Below the pieces are notes generated by a model. The model worked only from the letters and a program-made list of their open reading frames with translations. It made no database searches and was not told the DNA's origin. Shown here in pieces: positions 61,440 to 64,000 of a stretch of 64,000 nucleotides of DNA; position 1 is the stretch's first letter; each line of letters begins with the position of its first letter. Location: contig VWPU01006160.1 in NCBI GenBank assembly GCA_013398955.1, positions 124,001 through 188,000 on the forward strand. The letters run 5' to 3'. The translations under genes and the position numbers were made by a program. The stretch comes from Callaeas wilsoni (Eukaryota > Chordata > Aves > Passeriformes > Callaeidae).

Positions 61440-62010
61440 TTGTTTCACTGAATATTGGGAACCCTGTTATTTCATGGGAACTCTATTATTTCATGGTCAC
61501 TGTACCCCAGATGGCCTCCGACCACCACATCTCAACCAGCCCTTCTCTGTTTGTAAACAGCAAGTCTAGCAGAGCCTCACCCCTGCTAGTAGGCTCTCTC
61601 ACCAGCTGTGTCAAGAAGTTGTCCTCCAGACAGTCTAAGAACCTCCTAGATTGCCTCTTCTCTGCTGTGTTGAGTTCCCAGCAGATATCTGGCAGGTTAA
61701 AGTCTCCTACAAGTAGAACAAGGGCTGGCAATCTTGAAGCATCCTCCAGCTGCTCATAGAATAATTCATTCACTTCTTCATCCTGGTTGGGTGGTCTATA
61801 TCAGACTCCCACCAGGATGTTGGCCTTGTTGGCCTTCCGGCTGATTCTCATCCATAGGCACTCTACCTTACCATCGTTAATGTTAAGTTCCACAGTGTTG
61901 AGAGCCTCCAGAATATACAGAGCCACTCCTCTACCTCTCCTACCTCACCTGTCTCTTCTGAAGATGTGGCCATCCATTTCAGCACTCCAGCCATGCGAGT
62001 CATCCCAGCA
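61440..62010 (-). pseudogene. CR1 ORF2 endonuclease domain, decayed
   Basis: The clearest frame (61,486-61,773) contains [35 protein letters not shown] and [11 protein letters not shown], the central and C-terminal part of the CR1 endonuclease. Upstream, in the same direction, blocks such as VALYILEAL and ECLWMRISRKANKANILVGV continue the domain to about 62,000 but with a stop before [10 protein letters not shown] (a TGA replaces one codon near 61,801). It lies right after ORF1, as in intact CR1. Confidence 0.85.
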
Positions 62011-62229
62011 TGTTTCTGTGATGGTGACTATGTCATAGCTTTCCTGCTGTACCGTGGCTTCCAGCTCCTCCTGTTTGTTATCCATGCTGCTTGCATTGGT
62101 GTACATTGCACCTCAGCTGGGCTGTTGATTTCACCCCTGACTCTGGCTTATCACCCTTGGGCTCGTTTCTGGAGATCCTAGTTGCATTCCCTTCCCCCTT
62201 CAAACCTAATTTAAAGCCCTCTCAATCAG

Positions 62230-63150
62230 CCCTGCCAGGTCTTGGGCTAGAATCCTTTTGCCCTTGTTAGATAAATGGAGCCTATCTGACTATGGCAGGC
62301 CACGTACCATAAAAGTTGCCTGATGATCAAAGAACCCAAAATTAGACTGATGGCACCAGCCATTAAGCCATTTATTGATCATGTAAGTTCTCCTGTTCCT
62401 ATCATCATTCATCCCTGCTACTGAAGAGACTGAGCAGAATACCACCTGTGCTCCTGCCCCATCAACCTATTGATCCAGAGCCTTGAAGTACTTTTTAACT
62501 GCCATGGTGCCCCTCTTGTCAACCTCATCATTGCCAGCCCTGACAACCAGCAGTGGGGTAATAATCAGAGGGCTGAATAAGCTCAGTGAATCTCCTTGTG
62601 ATTTCCTGTACTTGGGCCCCAGGCAGGCAGCAGACTTCCCTGTGGGATGGGGCTGGTTGATAAACAGGGCCCTCTGTTCCCCTCAGAAGGGAGTCACCTA
62701 CTACGACTACCCTTTTCTTTTTAATACAAAAGCTTGTGATCCATCTGACAGACGAAGTGTAACTGGGAGACTTGCCAGACAGATTATTTTCTTTGGTGTC
62801 TTCTGCCTAAACCTCTGGATCCAGGGCCTCGTACCTACTTTGAAGTGGTACCTGGGAAGATGATGTGGGTCAGGAGGGAATTTTATTATCTTCCTGAGTA
62901 GGGACCTGTTTCCATTCCCCTGTATCTACTAGGTCTTCTACTGCATGATGATAAGAGGCATGGAGCTTATTTGAATCCTGCTCGGCTTTTCTCAGGGATC
63001 AGAGGGTGTAGCTCCACCAGACTATTTCCCTTTCACTTTCCCTAATACTCCTTAGTCTTTCTACTTCTTTCTTAGGCTCTACTACCAGACAGAGCAGATA
63101 ATTCACCTGCTTGCACCGCATGTAGGTGTCTTTTGCACCATTCGCTTGTA
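62230..63150 (-). pseudogene. CR1 ORF1 with coiled coil and GDSL-type esterase, decayed
   Basis: ORF1 of the long CR1 copy, an RNA-binding and esterase protein. Reading the minus strand from 63,150: CKQVNYLLCLVVEPKKEVER then RLRSIRESEREIVWW (coiled-coil region). Then come RVVVVGDSLLRGTEGP (GDS nucleophile block, complement at about 62,678-62,698), VRAGNDEVDKRGTM (GNDE block, complement of 62,524-62,535), and SDRLHLSNKGKRILAQ (DxxH block near 62,272-62,286). So the sequence motifs of an SGNH/GDSL esterase are all visible, but a frameshift lies between the GDS and GNDE blocks and stops interrupt the rest. Confidence 0.8.
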
Positions 63151-63260
63151 CTACCACTGGGCTCAGACATTTCATGCAGCTGGTGGCTTGGACAGCTCTG
63201 TCTGGGGTTCTGTTTGTGTTAGTACACTTTTACTAGCAATGGCTTTTGATTGTTTGAAAA

Positions 63261-64000
63261 CCATCACTAGGAGAAAAAGAAAAAAAGACATAACACAATC
63301 CACAACCAGCCACAACCAGGAGTGTGGCTGCAACTCTGCCTGCTTGCCCTGCCTGCTTGAACTGCTGTGCCAGCTGCCGTGCCATGCCCTCATATATGTG
63401 CCGCACCCCTGTTTACCACACTCCAGGTGGTTTAAACTCTCCATGGCGTGAGGTCCAGGCTTGTGGTCCTACTTTTGCCTTGCTATCTTCTTTTTAGTCC
63501 TGAGTTCTGCTATATCATCCTAGCTGTAGCCAAAGGTCATAGTGACGTTCACATCTCTGGCCAGTTCTTCATTTTTCAGGGTCTAGCCACGTGTAGTGTT
63601 TTTGTACGTGTTGATTTCTGGTAAGGAGAGAAGAAGGCAGCCACAGAAGTGATGTTCTGTGAGGAGCTGCTAAAAGGTCCCTCTGTGCCTGGAAAAAACC
63701 AATCACTGGCTGGGTCTGAGAACTGGCACACTGCTAAGCCAATTAGAAAAGCTGGTAAAGCCTCTATGATTACATATTTAAGGAAGGGAAAAAACCACAG
63801 GAAACTCTCTTTCTTCCTCCCCTTCAAGGATTGGTGAGGTGCCTGCCTAGCTGAGCCCCTTCCCAGTGGGGTTGGGGCCCCTTCCGACACGGCCACTGGG
63901 GCCATGCCGCCGGGAGCCGTTCCAGAACTGCAAGCAGCCTCGGCAGCCGAGGCTGGAAGCGGCTGCGTGGTCGAGACCACGCGGCCAGGGCGGACCCATG
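63261..64000 (-). other. Probable CR1 5' untranslated region, becoming CpG-rich at the window end
   Basis: Lies directly upstream (in element orientation) of CR1 ORF1. GC content and CpG frequency rise toward the window edge, and 63,961-63,986 forms a strong inverted repeat. A CpG-rich 5' untranslated region with promoter activity is known for CR1, which makes that the likeliest reading. It could instead be a separate GC-rich element or promoter continuing beyond the window. The 134-codon minus frame at 63,576-63,980 has no recognisable domain. Confidence 0.4.

Larger units (their letters stand above)
59971..63260 (-). mobile_element. Long CR1 LINE copy (ORF1 plus ORF2), minus strand, 3' end missing
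   Basis: From right to left, in the element's own order: ORF1 N-terminal coiled-coil region, ORF1 GDSL-type esterase, endonuclease, linker, RT finger, RT palm and the RT active-site region. It stops near 59,971-60,020, just after the block RLDRWAE. About 3.3 kb are retained; CR1 full length is about 4.5 kb. The loss of the 3' end is unusual because LINEs normally lose their 5' end, so a deletion or the neighbouring copy probably removed it. An assembly duplication interrupts it at 61,122-61,206. Many stops and frameshifts are present, so this is not a working element. Confidence 0.88.

Noticed and set aside
63576..63980. 134-codon minus frame starting in CpG-rich DNA, resembling a 5' coding exon
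   Set aside because: It sits upstream of CR1 ORF1, has no domain, and is better explained as the element's CpG-rich leader.

Overview
This window looks like avian nuclear DNA, most likely from a songbird. The evidence is a set of decayed CR1 LINE retrotransposons, recognisable by the 'atcacagaatca...gttggaaggga' tail and by fragments of the CR1 ORF1 esterase, endonuclease and reverse transcriptase. There are also at least two, probably three, solo retroviral LTRs whose sequence style I associate with passerine endogenous retroviruses; that species-level attribution is from memory and was not checked. The DNA is AT-rich, has no long open reading frames outside repeats, and shows no bacterial-type organisation. 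I find no intact protein-coding gene, no tRNA or rRNA gene and no CRISPR array. It is best read as a gene desert or part of a large intron.

Layout. 1-6.1 kb is unique AT-rich sequence. 6.1-7.45 kb is a degraded LTR-like segment with a TATA box. 7.45-21.1 kb is mostly unique, with one exon-like block at 11.19-11.57 kb (minus). 21.13-21.95 kb is the only plus-strand CR1 copy. 23.18-23.33 kb is a pyrimidine simple repeat. 25.0-26.3 kb and 29.35-30.09 kb are minus-strand CR1 fragments. 31.9-34.1 kb is an old minus-strand CR1 split by a second CR1 inserted at 33.11-33.60 kb. 34.75 kb holds an (AAACC)15 array. 39.9-40.73 kb is a probable LTR, 46.11-46.72 kb a clear minus-strand solo LTR, and 53.88-54.44 kb a CpG-rich plus-strand solo LTR. 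50.05-50.20 kb is a pyrimidine array with an exact 24-bp super-period. 51.79-52.54 and 57.13-57.37 kb are further CR1 fragments. The right end, 58.33-64.0 kb, is a CR1 cluster: one 5'-truncated copy with an internal inverted block, abutting a long copy that retains recognisable ORF1 (GDSL-type esterase) and ORF2 (endonuclease plus reverse transcriptase) but lacks its 3' end.

The parts do not work together as a pathway; this is an accumulation of dead retrotransposons in noncoding DNA. The most useful observations are an assembly artefact (an exact 42-bp duplication across a single N at 61,164), the in-place inversion inside a CR1 copy, the near-uniform minus orientation of the CR1 copies (which would fit an intron of a plus-strand gene), the 24-bp periodic array, and an exon-like block at 11.2-11.6 kb. 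I did not find a convincing new biological system here.
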